From the NCBI RefSeq assembly GCF_964340395.1, contig NC_135553.1, positions 1,775,001 to 1,839,000 of the forward strand: a stretch of 64,000 nt of DNA, written 5' to 3'. Every line of letters begins with the position of its first letter. Position 1 is the stretch's first letter. The notes beneath the pieces were generated by a model that did no database searches, was not told the DNA's origin, and saw only the letters and a list, made by a program, of their open reading frames with translations. Below, piece after piece: positions 45,607-57,253 of this stretch. Source of the DNA: Glandiceps talaboti (Eukaryota; Hemichordata; Enteropneusta; Spengelidae). The translations under genes were made by a program, and so were the position numbers.

Positions 45607-48458
45607 TTAGTAAGGTTTAAATTTTCTTGCTGACTTCATGCTGGCAATCTTCTGTTTATCTTCCTCAAACATCTGTCTTAAGTTGGCAATATCTACAGGA
45701 CAACAACAACAATAATAAAGTTATTAACCAATAGTCTTGACTTTTCACATTGGACTGATTCACTCAATACCAGTGTTAATCTACAATGTACTATTAAAAT
45801 CAACACATTTTGAAAATATTTTTCCTCTTTCAGCCAAGGAAAATATGAGTGAACCATAGGGCCTTGTCATTCTGAGTCAATAGACAAATATTAGCTAAAA
45901 CCCTTTAAGTCACAAGTCTGTATAAAGACAATATTGGGAAATAACATTATTACACCTCCTTATGCTGAGAAAATAATTGAATTTTATTTTGAACCCCATA
46001 GAAGTTAGAACCAGTGACATAGACACACTGTGACAGATTATGATGTCATAATATAACCAGGGTATAAAATACATGTACTTTGTAAAAACATGTTTAATTT
46101 CACATGTGTGTGTGTGTGTGTGTGTGTGTGGTATAATGTATACTAACATTGTCAAAACTGCTCAAATATATACTGTACCATCAACATATCATTTATGCTA
46201 GGATTTAGTTGTGAAGATTGAAAAGTACTCTATACATGTATGTCGTCAAACACACTATTGAGCTTTCCATGGACATTGATGATGTTATAATTTTATGGTA
46301 CATAGTGATAAGGTAAACTGTTCTAGTGTTTTATTTGACAGTGGGATGTAATAACTTATGCTGATAGGAGTATTCCATCAAATCAGAGCAATCACTTTTA
46401 TCACAAGATGTATAAATTATGTTGATCAAATAATGTCATACCATGATATAGACATCAATAAGTGACTGTCCACATTCTAAGATCAAGCCATACATATGAA
46501 TCTAGTGTTTGCATGTTCCGGTTCCATAAGTATTGTGTAAATTTAAATGACGGTTGTCATCAGCCTGGTCTCATATCTCTACACTTTGTCAACATTTGCC
46601 CCCTCCATTCTCACAAACCAGAGCTGTTATTTCTTCCGTAACACTGCGCAATGTCTTTGGCAGTGCCATAAAAGAAGCTGTGGTTTACAATGATGCCCCC
46701 CCCCCCCCCCCCCATATCAGATATGTTAAAATCAGAATTATTGCTATGTATGGACGTGACCCCCAAGTACTCAAGGCATTTAGTTCATTGACAAAATAAC
46801 TACATTTGTACATTACTTACGTTCTCTCCTTGATTCTCTATACTGGAATCGGTAGAAATTCATCAGTTCCTGTTTTTCTTTTTGTTTCTTTTCCTTTTTG
46901 ATTGCCTTTTGTTGGTTGAGTTCTGTTCTAGCTGTGCCAGGATTACGGCCTTTCCTTGTTACTGTCACCCAACCATCCTCATCAGCAACACCTTCAGCTT
47001 CTGCTTCTTCCTCCTCTTCCTGTACAAGATAGCAGTATATCATGGTGATAAACAAAGTCTATGCTACCTATGTCAGTTGTACAAGATAGCAGTAAATCAT
47101 GGTGATAAACAGAGTCTATGCTACCTATGTCAGTTGTCTGTAGTGTACAACATTCTTCAGTCATTAAGATCTAGTTTCCATGCCAATATTTATTTTAGGA
47201 ATGGTAACAAAGTAAAATCTACCTACAATATTATTCACATACGTTTTACCAGCGTTCCTCATAAATTGTGCAAGATACCTGCAGAATATTGATTGTATGC
47301 TGTATTGTATTGAGGTATTGCTGTTGTGTCGCTATTGATGTGTGCCAGGTAATAATTGTAAAGTGCTTTGAACACAGAGTGGGGAAGGTGCTATGTATAT
47401 AAAAACCATTAACACTATAACAATGATAATTATAATATAGGAAACTAAGCATCTGCCAGATCTGTCTGTTACCATACAGTGGTTTTTAAATCTTTTTGAG
47501 ATGAAAATGACTGACCTGTAGTTTCTTTTTATCATATTCTGCCATGTATTCATCAATTTCTTTTTGTAATTCATTCACATCTGGTATGCTATCATGGTAG
47601 TCTTTACACCATTCTGAAATTGTAATACAAGAACGTCAGCCTGAAATTGTAATACAAGAACGTCAGTCTGAAATCGTAATACAGGAACTTCAGTCTGAAA
47701 TTGTAATACAAGAACGTCAGTCTGAAATCGTAAAAAAGAACGTCAGTCTGAAATCGTAATACAAGAACGTCAGTCTGAAATCGTAATACAGGAACGTCAG
47801 TCCATCCAAGACAATAAAAAGTGTCTATGATCACATAGCACTGTTTTGTTAAAATATATTGAGGACGAATCATATTTAGTGTAACTTGCACATCAAGAAT
47901 CTTATCACTTTACGCTGAAGGAATTTTCATCAAGAAAAATTTACAAATATTACCATTGAATATATGACTAACTGACTAAGCTGTTTTGGAAATCAAGTCT
48001 TTTGAACACTTTCCAACAACAAGACGCCATAAATAATATTCCCATAAAAGTATTACTGCAATCAGCAAAACAGTTTGGCTTGCTGGTGTTACTGGTATCC
48101 ACATTTTATAGGAAGGTAAGATGCTGACCACAGGACATGTCTTTCCACTGTAAAAACTTGGCAAAATGAGTATGTCATGTTTTTGGCAATTCTCTATGGT
48201 ATATTGTTTGATTACCTCATCATGTATGAAAATGTACACAGTATTGTGAGAGTTACTTACTTTTCATTCCAGATAAGATAGGATTTTTATTTGTTGATAA
48301 ACACATTGGTTCTGTAAATTTGATGGTCTTTGCTTTTTGTAGTGATTTTTCATTTTCAAAAATAACATATGCCACTTTGTAACCCTAAAATAAGAACAGA
48401 AGGAAATTAATCACAAAATCATTTGTATCTCAATGTCACAAACAAACAAAACAAACAA

Positions 48459-48531
<73 letters not shown>

Positions 48532-50664
48532 TACATACATACATGTCATCAAAACAAGTTCAAATGTTGGTGTAACTGTATGGCATCATTTGACTTGCAG
48601 TAGAAAACATGAACTTGTGATTTGTACTAGACACCATGGTGAGACCATAAATGACATCTCATTTAGACTAAAAATGAAATGTGATCATGTGACTGATTAT
48701 GGAATCCCATATTCCACTGTACTTGTTTTCCATGTCCAAAGATTTTCACAAGTTTTACCATTCCTTTGATGATTTCTTTACCAGCTTACACATATAAATT
48801 ACAAATTCATATCAAACAAACCTTTATTTGATTGCCTGTTTGAAAATATTTCGATGTTTCTTTGTCTGATGAACTGTCTGTGTGTCCTTCTCTTTGTTGG
48901 AATAATACATGTTCTACTTTACCACAGCAGCTAAATAATCGTTGCAGACATTCCTGTTAAGAGAAATAGGATTACAAAACTTTGGTATTGATTACATGCA
49001 GTCAAGACAACAGCAAACTGTCAAAGTGTTATCTAAAGACCTGATGATGAGTTAATGATAACTCAATTATTCTGTGTTCATAACAAGTAATAAATGCTGT
49101 GAAAATTTCATTGTGTGAATATGAACAATCTCTATGGAAAAAGTATGGGAAAGTATAGTCATGATGTACTAGTATATTGATATATAGTAAATAGTTTCCT
49201 GGACAATAGGAAAGTATGTTGTAGACCACACTCATGTGTAATGCTACAAAGTATCTTGTACTAACAGTAATTTAATCATATGTACTGGTGGTACTATACA
49301 TTGTATCTTTGGTGGGCTGACATTGTATCAAAAGTACTTAGTTTTTTTCAACTTACTTCATTGCAATAGGGTGGTATGTTTATAACAAATAGTGTTCTCT
49401 TCTCTGGTTTGTTAGGGCTTTTCTCTTTCACACGATGTTCTTTGAAATAGAAATAACGAACAACTTCACTTTTTGCTTTGACCTTGACTGGCATCACTGT
49501 AAGGGATAAAATAGTAGAATTAGTCATAATGTCATTAATCTAACTACCAACAGTATGAGGAGAATGCAACTGTTGCAGCATGTCTTAATATACATGTACC
49601 TGTTTTGTTAAATTGTTCAGTTTGGATCAACTTGTGTTAATCATTTGCCAAAATTTCAAGGGAGTATTACTCAGTAATGAATCTTTTGGGCTAGTAAATA
49701 TCGCACCGCGAGTTATCTCTGTAAAACATGTATTCAGTTCACAAGCTAAGTTTAAGTTTAAGTTTATTTATTTTCTAAAGTGCCTTTTCTATTTAAAATA
49801 TTCAAAAGCGCTGCACATAAAATACAAAAACATAAATAAGGTGAATGCTACAAAAACAATTATACCTTTAACACCCTTAAAATGTCAAATGTTAAAAGGA
49901 TAGTGAATGGTCATTAAAATTATAGACTGAGACTTGTTATGAAAGCCTTAAAAATGTCAAATATTAAAACGAATGTAAATGACCACTAAAATAATATAAA
50001 TTTTGTAAAGTTGTCACATATGTACTATTTTGTTGTAAAAATAGTACACTTTCGTTTCCTATCTGAATGTGAACATTGTCAATATAGTCTGATATTGAAT
50101 GTGGACATACAACATGATGGGAAAGTTAATTCTTTATTTTCTGTCATTATGGTAACCAGGAATGAGTACAGAGTTTATTTTTCATGAATTTTGTTATTCA
50201 TGGCGGTGGAAGAACAAACACGTGTCATGGTCGATTATTGGATGATAGTACTACGTCCATGGTTTATATAGCGTAATAATTTCAACAAAACTAACCGTGT
50301 ATCACATAAGTACCTCCATCTCAAGAAACCATAAGACAATAAAGAAAATCACCGAAACTATTTTTATTGAAAACAATAAATGTAAAGCAATGCATTTGTA
50401 ACGTTTATTTATGATGCGTTTGTATTTACATCAGAAATTATCATCAACCATTCAACGCGTACACGCATGCACATTATCTATCATACTGGTTATGGTTGTC
50501 TGTTTCAGATTCCTAAACCAATTTAACGTGTGTGAACCTTTCTTAGTGATCCCAAAGACATTCCTAAATTTTTCAAGCGTTTCAATGAAATGCAATACTG
50601 GTAAAGTACTCGATACTATACCTCGAAAGCCGGAAATGTTGTCAGTGCTAATGGAGGCAGCCAT
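45607..50664 (-). CDS. RRP7A: RRP7A ribosomal RNA-processing protein 7 homologue
   Basis: Nucleolar factor of the small-subunit processome (UTP-C/CURI group) needed for 18S rRNA maturation. Seven exons on the minus strand: 50622-50664, 49357-49496, 48822-48953, 48261-48384, 47516-47613, 46821-47019, 45607-45692. Phases agree and give 273 residues (human 280). A degenerate RRM runs from KRTLFVINIPPYCNE (exon 2) to YKVAYVIFEN (exon 4). The conserved C-terminal RRP7 domain reads DEDGWVTVTRKGRNP, LMNFYRFQYRES and HIANLRQMFEEDKQKI, ending KFKPY. Exon 1 contributes only MAASISTDNISGFR, joining to VMPVKVKAKSE like human GYAAIPIKFSE. The start is set by ATGGCTGCC after GAAAC. AATAAA on this strand lies at 45577-45582, so the 3' UTR is short. 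Confidence 0.94.
46604..46695. repeat. Dispersed repeat pair, copy 2 (RRP7A intron 6)
   Basis: Partner of 36962-37056; it continues into a C homopolymer at 46686-46702. Confidence 0.6.
47022..47140 (-). repeat. 57-bp duplication at RRP7A exon 6 acceptor
   Basis: tgtacaagatagcagta-atc, atggtgataaaca-agtc and tatgctacctatgtcagt are present twice. The first copy carries the real acceptor (TTGTACAG on the minus strand); in the second it reads TTGTACAAC and is not usable. Confidence 0.8.
47613..47801 (-). repeat. 27-bp repeat, 7 copies, carrying RRP7A exon 5 acceptor
   Basis: Minus-strand unit ctgacgttcttgtattac followed by aatttcag; each copy ends in a plausible 3' splice site. The copy nearest the exon is used (exon begins 47613). 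Any upstream copy would introduce TGA within the first codons because the incoming phase is one base. Confidence 0.88.
48459..48545. repeat. (AC)n microsatellite in RRP7A intron 3
   Basis: About 70 bp of CA followed by CATA repeats. Confidence 0.95.
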
Positions 50665-51095
50665 GTTTCATTTATTCCTGCTGCAAAGTTGCCACTCCAG
50701 AGGGCGCCATGCATGACAAAACTCAAGTGTTTCGACATATTTATTTCATTATCATACACGTTGCAATGTAATATTTTGACTTCATGTCAACTACGTGAAG
50801 TAAAATTTCGACGTGTACATAGAATTAATAAGATGAATATTTTACGAAAGGTTCCTGTCTGTCGGATTATTATTATTTCAGCGCAAAACATCACGAAAAG
50901 AATAATTTTACATACGCTGAAAAAAAACAATCCGACAGACAAGAAACTCTTCTTAAAAGCAGAAACATTCCTTCAGACGCCGTGTATTATTATTATTATT
51001 ATTGTGCAATACGGTTTATGCCTTCACAACAAGTAACAGTTCGCTAACACATTATCACATAAGTTGGACGGTGATCAGCCTCGCACCTCTAACAG

Positions 51096-51324
51096 TAGAC
51101 TGTCGACAGTCGCTTGCGCTTTTTCCCCCCTGCGTTTTATCTAAACTTACATTGTAAGTCGTTGCCGCGCTCCGATCCGGCGCAATACTACTTTAATCGC
51201 ATACTGATATCGAGGCTCGGGCCTTCGGCTCTCGATATCAGTATGCGATTATAGTAGTGTTGCGCCGGATCGGAGTTTAGATAAGACGTATGAAAAAAAG
51301 GCGCGAGCGACTGTCGACAGTCTG
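51096..51324. mobile_element. Foldback MITE, 229 bp, 9-bp target duplication
   Basis: Ends TAGACTGTCGACAGTCGC and GCGACTGTCGACAGTCTG are inverted. Inner arms ctccgatccggcgcaatact and cgcatactgatatcgag pair with their inverses around gctcgggccttcggct. CTCTAACAG flanks both sides (51087-51095, 51325-51333). The left arm carries about 22 bp not matched on the right. It lies between the start of RRP7A and the end of SLC49A3. Confidence 0.85.
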
Positions 51325-51372
51325 CTCTAACAGTTCTATTTGAAACTATGGGGTTGTATGAGGTCGTTATGA

Positions 51373-51378
51373 TTTATT
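51373..51378 (-). terminator. Candidate polyadenylation signal of SLC49A3
   Basis: TTTATT on the plus strand (AATAAA on the minus), about 220 bp past the stop and just inside the gap before the 51.1-kb foldback element. Confidence 0.4.
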
Positions 51379-51595
51379 TTTTTAGAAAACATTTGATTTG
51401 ACGTTACAGTTGCTTGACAATTCTATGAAATCAGATATACATAAGTTCCATATCAAACACTTTAAAATAACACAACATGTTGTGGGAGAGGGAGACAAAA
51501 TATACCCTCTCGCCATGATAACATTTAATTGTAACTCCGTATATTTGATTGTGTATAAGGCATATTTCACATAAATATCAACAGATGTTTGTAGA

Positions 51596-52792
51596 TTACT
51601 CTGTTGACTGTGAATGCTCTGCGTTCATTCGTCGATAGTCAGTCTTAAAAAACAGAGTGAAGACAATAACAGTCACTGCTAACAGTCCACCAACAAACAG
51701 CATTGAAACTGAAATCAAAATCACAATAAAGAGAACAGATTAGAATGTAAGCAAATGTATAATGTGAGCCATGTGAGCCATTAGGGTTAACATCAGAACG
51801 AGTTTAACACAAGTTTACGAAAATCTAAAAACAACGTAAATCGAGACAAGCGTTCATACGGTGACTTTTATTTCTATAGCAACCTTAAATGTTATACTTA
51901 CTTGTCATATCATCAACCTCCTTGTCTACTATTCCCGTGGTATGATTTTTACCAACACACGTTTGAATTTCCATCGTGTGGGGTGATGCAGGTCTACCCA
52001 GCGTCTGCATTATCAATGTGTATATAATACCTTGGACATGCCTTGGAATGCATACACAAACACCCAGTTACCAGTATGATCATCATCAAGATCACCACCA
52101 TGAAAAGGAAATAAAAACCACATTGTTAATATTCTTAGTCCAGATTTGTAATATTTTGTATATCTTTATTATTCAATCACCAGTTCCTAGACTGTTTATG
52201 CATGTGATGTGGCCACTTATCATCATCATGTACATACTTCCAACTAAATATGTGTACATAACGTCTGCATAAATGACTGGGGCATTTTACCATAAATAGT
52301 AGTAAGATATATTGTGTACCCTGAGATTAGAATTAATCCAGCCGATGTAGCTTGTGCTATTGGATACGTTGCCTCTACACCTAACTCCAAGAGAATGGGA
52401 TATGCTCCTAACATACAGAAGCCAGATACCGATGCTGCTATGATCACAGCTATAGTTATGTCAGGAATACTGGTCACCTGTAATATTCAAATTAATCCAT
52501 TTATCATCGTCTGTGTACAAACATACAATGAAGATTTGTACTGGAATCTCATTTACAAATAATGATCATGTGATGATGATAATAATGGTGGTGGTGGTGA
52601 TGGTGGTGGCGCTGCTGGTGGTTGTGGTGGTGGTGGTGGTGGTGGTGGTGGTGGTGGTGGTGGTGGCGCTGCTGGTGGTGGTTGTTGTTGTGGTTGTGGT
52701 GGTGGTGGTGGTGGTGGTGGCGGCGCTGCTGGTAGTTGTGGTGGTGGTGGTGGTGGTGGTGGTGGTGGTGGTCACAGGTGATGATAATAATA

Positions 52793-52854
<62 letters not shown>

Positions 52855-55685
52855 AATGACGACGACGACGCAAGAAAATGACACTGTAAGTCTGTACAAA
52901 CAAAGATCAATAGTGTATTCTGTATAATTCTCATCATTTGTATATGTAAGCTTACATCAATTTACAGACCATGAATGAAGAGAAGGACTGTCTAGCAATG
53001 CTACTTACTATAGCTAACATAGTGAGGAAGACAGACCCTAAACATAGATTAACTACTTACTATAGCTAACATAGTGAGGAAGACAGACCCTAAACATAGA
53101 TTAATTACTTACTATAGCTAACATAGTGAGGAAGACAGACCCTAAACATAGATTAACTACTTACTATAGCTAACATAGTGAGGAAGACAGACCCTAAACA
53201 GAGATTAACTTTGGTGATCTCTTCGTATAGTTTGGTTCGATCGAGGAGAACACTTGAAGAAACTGCCCCGATAAAACCAACACCAATAATCAATGCTCCA
53301 CATATACCTGAAAAAGTCTAAAAAGAAAGAGAAAACAACAACAACAACAACAACAAATTTAAATCTTCAACCCGGAATTATGATTAGAAAATAGTATGTG
53401 ACAGGTTATATTATCCTGTAAGTACTCACTGCTGGGTATCCATGCGGACACATGACTTCTTGTAAGAGTAAAGTGACAGCATTGAATAAACCAACACCAC
53501 AGCCAGCTAGGACGACAAGCATCCTGTACGGACCAATTTGGAGAACCTGTACCATGAAAGTAATTTAATTGAAGGGAAGTAAATATACAGATAACACAAT
53601 CCTGAATTTAAGTTTAAATGTTTTGACCATAGACCGTCCACTGTCTATGGTTTGGCCGTTTTATCTAGATAGACCGTCATCGAAGTTGAATACATGTAAA
53701 TTATATGCAAGTTTACGCATACGATTTTCAATGTGGATAGGTAAACTTACCACGAATTTCAATACTGTACTTTTACTTTACACGTATTAGACCACACAAA
53801 ATATCCCTTGTTGATATTGGTTTGCAGTTAAGAAAGTAATGATTACACACATCCATAACTATACATTTTCTGAAAGCTCTTGATCCACTCTTTACAATGA
53901 AATTAGTAAAATTTGGTTTTATGTACTTCCGGTCACGTGACCTCTACATACGTGATAATTAGCATTTTTCGTTCAACAAAAATTAGCTCCTTCAAATTTC
54001 GACCAACAATAGAAAACGACGCACAATGTTTATCACCACGTACTTTTTACTCTTTCTCCAATCCTGAGATCAATGAAGTTTCAGAAATTTTGTAAACACT
54101 ACACGTTACGTGTTAGTCCTGCTTCCATGACGGTGCACGAGTCTGTATTACTGACTTGACTCTAAACACCGGAGGGACAGAATCGAGTCCCGAAATTCCT
54201 CCGTATGCAAGCAGGACTAGTTACGTGTGTATTTCTACTTTTTTGAATTTGCACTATGTAACAGTAGATAGTAATCTCTATATGTATCGTGGTGTTTAAA
54301 ATACCAAATAATCCCACCCCATAAGCTACAACGTCCTCTAGAGTTCTGTAACAGAAAGCGCCACGGTGTTTTACTATGTGATACAACTAATGAAATAAAC
54401 AACAAAGATATTCAGACCTCTTTGACGCCAGTCCAGAATGGTTTATCTTCTATCTGTGCACCAAGTGACGGTGGTGTTGGTGGCAGGCTACTACACAAAC
54501 CAAAGGTGGTTAGAAGTGTACCAAGAACGGCTGGTATAGTGAATATTATCAACTATAATAAAAAAGATTTAGGACAAAAATAAACACGAAATTTACTTGG
54601 TATGTACTTGGTATGTATGTATGTATGTATGTATGTATGTATGTATGTATGTATGTATGTATGTATGTATGTATGTATGTATGTATGTATGTATGTATGT
54701 ATGTATGTATGTATGTATGCATTTTTCATATATTGGATTTCATACTCGACAGAAGTATTGCTCGAAATTTACACGTAGCCATTTCTACAAATATGTATTT
54801 GGACTGAAAACGTATTTATTATATATATTGAGTCGTTAATTTTTGTGTAGGGTTATGTCAATGTTAGTAAATAGTCTAAAAACATGGTGACAATAAAATG
54901 TATAACAAAATGTCCATCCTAGTCTAAGATATTTGACAAATGAATACATACCATGAACTGTATGTTACTAGTTCCATGTACATCTTCATCTATTGATATC
55001 AATATAGGTGATAATAAACTAGCCAATAAGTAACCTAGTGGAAAGGAAGCTATCATAGTAGCTACAGACCGTTGTTTCTCACTGAACCATTTATTGGCAA
55101 CTTTGGTTGGACATGAAGTAAACACTGGATAGGCAGAAGCTGCAATCACCTGACCGATCATAGCCAATGGAAATCGAACAGACATGGGCACTACATGGAC
55201 AGTACTTAGTATCCGTAGAACAGCACCGATGGTATTCACCCAGGAAGCTAGCACCATCTGTTAAAGTTATACAGAGACAATGTATGGTGTGAATTGTAGG
55301 TATGCATTTATAGACCAATGTTTATCAATGTACGTACAGCAGTTCATAGGGGCGTGTAATATTTCATAGATTGTTGTTTTCCAGGTCTACATACTAAATA
55401 TAACAACCTTTTGACTATATATTCCTACCTGTAAGGAGATAAGAAAATATTTCTACATAGTATAGAGATTGATACATTTGTAGCAGCAAGATTCGTATGA
55501 TATTTTCCTAAGAAAACGGCATTCTAAGCAATAATACATGCCCCATGTACAGCAGTTCACCTTTGGGATTGGAAAGGTTGGTATTGACAAACAAGGCATA
55601 TAGAAGAAAGTGTGTACAATCGGGATGTCACTGGTATATATTGAGGATCGACAAGTATCATAAATAGATCAATAAGGGACTAACA

Positions 55686-55716
<31 letters not shown>

Positions 55717-55735
55717 GACAAACAAACAAACACAA

Positions 55736-55786
<51 letters not shown>

Positions 55787-57253
55787 AACAAACAAACAAA
55801 CAAACAAACAGAAGCAGGCAAGCAAGCGAGCAATCAACATTAGGGAACTCGGAGGTTGCGCTTGTGATAATTATTCAACGAATGTCCGATTTTATTTGGA
55901 CGATTATAGATCATAAAAAATGTATTCTGACAAAAACATGCATGCACACTAATGGTATGCGGTAAACCATTCAGAATTGAGTGTGTGCCATGTATATACC
56001 ACATTGCGTTATCAATTAAAAAAAACTCCTCAGATAACAGTTCAATCCCTTGAAAAATACATTTTTTTCCACGACCGTTACTCGTTTTCACGTACTAAAC
56101 TAATAAAATAACCTTTAATTTCCAGAACAAATGACACGTATGGTAAACTTAGTCTTTATAAGAATATGAAATTAGAGTCTGCTAAAATATTTAATTACTG
56201 CTCCTTTTGAAATCCTAACCTACCGAAACTCTGATTCCAAAGGTATCCAATAACCAGGCTGCAACGAAACCCATGGGGATGGAAAGAATGAGAAAGATCA
56301 GAGAAAACAGGTTGATATGAGATAGAGGTACGTCATAGTAAACAGCTGCCTTTGTTGCAATCGGACTGAAGGATAACCAGATCTGTAAAAAACACGGATA
56401 TTCAGATGAAATCATGAAACTACTTGACATAGATAGATTGTACATGTGTATAAATGAGATACAGACAGACACTCCTAGGGATTCAATATAAATCTGTATG
56501 GTTTCATCTTGGCTAGATGAATTCGAAAAGTACCCAGTCGTTTAATCATTTACTAGCAACAGACAAGAACAGTTGAAAAATGTTAGATATAGAAATAAAA
56601 TGTGTAAGTGAGGATAATTGTGCAACGACATTTTGTGTCAAATAGAGTGACGTCTTTCATTTTTCCTGTCAATGGAGACAGGTACCAGGTGGAAATTGCG
56701 GCAATTACTTGAATACACGATTCAGCGTGCTTTGCAAATTAACAAAACTAAAATGTTAAACTATGCCCTTTAAAACAAAACCACGTGAATTTGTTAAGCT
56801 TACATTTCAACACGTAATTTCCGAAGCTGTGAATCTATATACAACATGTAGATTTAAATGAACTTTTATATACGTAGAATAAAGAAATTATTTGCACGAA
56901 GTGCTTATTCTTCATTAATATAAAAGTCGTTACCATGGTTATTACCCATGTTATTACATCAAAATCACATACAATTTACACTGAGGTATTTGTGCCCATT
57001 ATTTAGTCACAAGCCTTTGCTTGTATCCCTAAAATACTAAGATCTAAGCTTATTGCACTTTGACTGAAATAAAAATAATTACCATTTGGCCCGATGTACT
57101 GTGGAGGGTAACCAGAAATAGCACAAACCATCGTCTCTTGTACACTTTGAACTCTTCTTGTGAAGTCCCAGTTCTGACTTGTACATTTTGTTGCCCGTCG
57201 TCTGCTTCCTTCAGTAGACTTTGTTGTGATTCATACAGATCCTCGTCCGCCAT
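51596..57253 (-). CDS. SLC49A3: SLC49A3 (MFSD7-type) major facilitator transporter
   Basis: Twelve-helix MFS membrane protein of the SLC49 (FLVCR-related) family; the transported substrate of the A3 member is not established. Nine exons on the minus strand: 57083-57253, 56224-56382, 54952-55257, 54418-54552, 53430-53546, 53165-53317, 52320-52477, 51902-52041, 51596-51708, phases consistent, 483 residues. Family matches: IWLSFSPIA, WLLDTFGIR, SLPPTPPSLGA, FSGICGALII, VLLDRTKLYEE, QGIIYTLIM and the C-terminal FFKTDYRRMNAE (human FFHTPYRRLQAE). The human-type long C-terminal tail is absent. Exon 8 has a weak acceptor (TTCCAAG) and was chosen because it alone keeps frame and similarity. The exon 6 donor lies in a tandem repeat. 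ATGGCGGACGAGG sets the start. Confidence 0.92.
52568..52872. repeat. Compound trinucleotide tract (GGT)n/(GAT)n in SLC49A3 intron 6
   Basis: About 300 bp of GGT with GCT and TGT interruptions, in three similar sub-blocks, then GAT/GAC repeats. Frames through it give poly-Val, poly-His, poly-Thr or poly-Asp and are not genes; real coding lies on both sides on the minus strand. Confidence 0.95.
53001..53215 (-). repeat. 52-bp repeat, 4 copies, duplicating SLC49A3 exon 6 end and donor
   Basis: On the minus strand each copy contains tttagggtctgtcttcctca, ctatgttagctata and gtaagtag, that is the last about 40 coding bases plus the GTAAGT donor. The copy adjoining the exon (donor after 53165) is assigned as real; read-through of it gives GTA AGT AGT TAA. 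Period 52 would shift frame anyway. Confidence 0.9.
54114..54220. mobile_element. MITE, 107 bp, 8-bp target duplication (SLC49A3 intron 4)
   Basis: Terminal inverted repeats TAGTCCTGCTT and AAGCAGGACTA(G). TTACGTGT is duplicated at 54106-54113 and 54221-54228, the length used by hAT elements. Its right end CCGTATGCAAGCAGGACTAG is also present at about 29720-29740. Confidence 0.8.
54600..54722. repeat. (GTAT)n microsatellite in SLC49A3 intron 3
   Basis: About 28 uninterrupted GTAT units. Confidence 0.97.
55347..55546 (+). mobile_element. MITE family A, copy 3 (200 bp) in SLC49A3 intron 2
   Basis: Begins TAGGGGCGTGTAATATTTC and ends CATGCCCCAT. GTACAGCAGTTCA is repeated on both flanks (55334-55346, 55547-55559). 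The interior is close to the reverse of copy 1, roughly 90% by eye. Confidence 0.85.
55687..55811. repeat. Compound (AC)n/(AGAC)n/(AAAC)n microsatellite
   Basis: Three adjoining simple repeats of 30-50 bp each in SLC49A3 intron 2. Confidence 0.95.

Noticed and set aside
50411-50716. Plus-strand frame of 101 codons across the RRP7A first exon
   Set aside because: Antisense to the RRP7A start and first intron; no family similarity.
52320-52477. Extending SLC49A3 exon 7 to the frame ending TIYGKMPQSFMQ
   Set aside because: The donor at 52319 in phase 2, joining the exon starting at 52041, restores the conserved QGIIYTLIM helix; the extension has no donor that stays in frame.
52513-52937. Open frames of poly-Val, poly-His, poly-Thr and poly-Asp
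   Set aside because: Trinucleotide tract within a proven intron of SLC49A3 on the minus strand.
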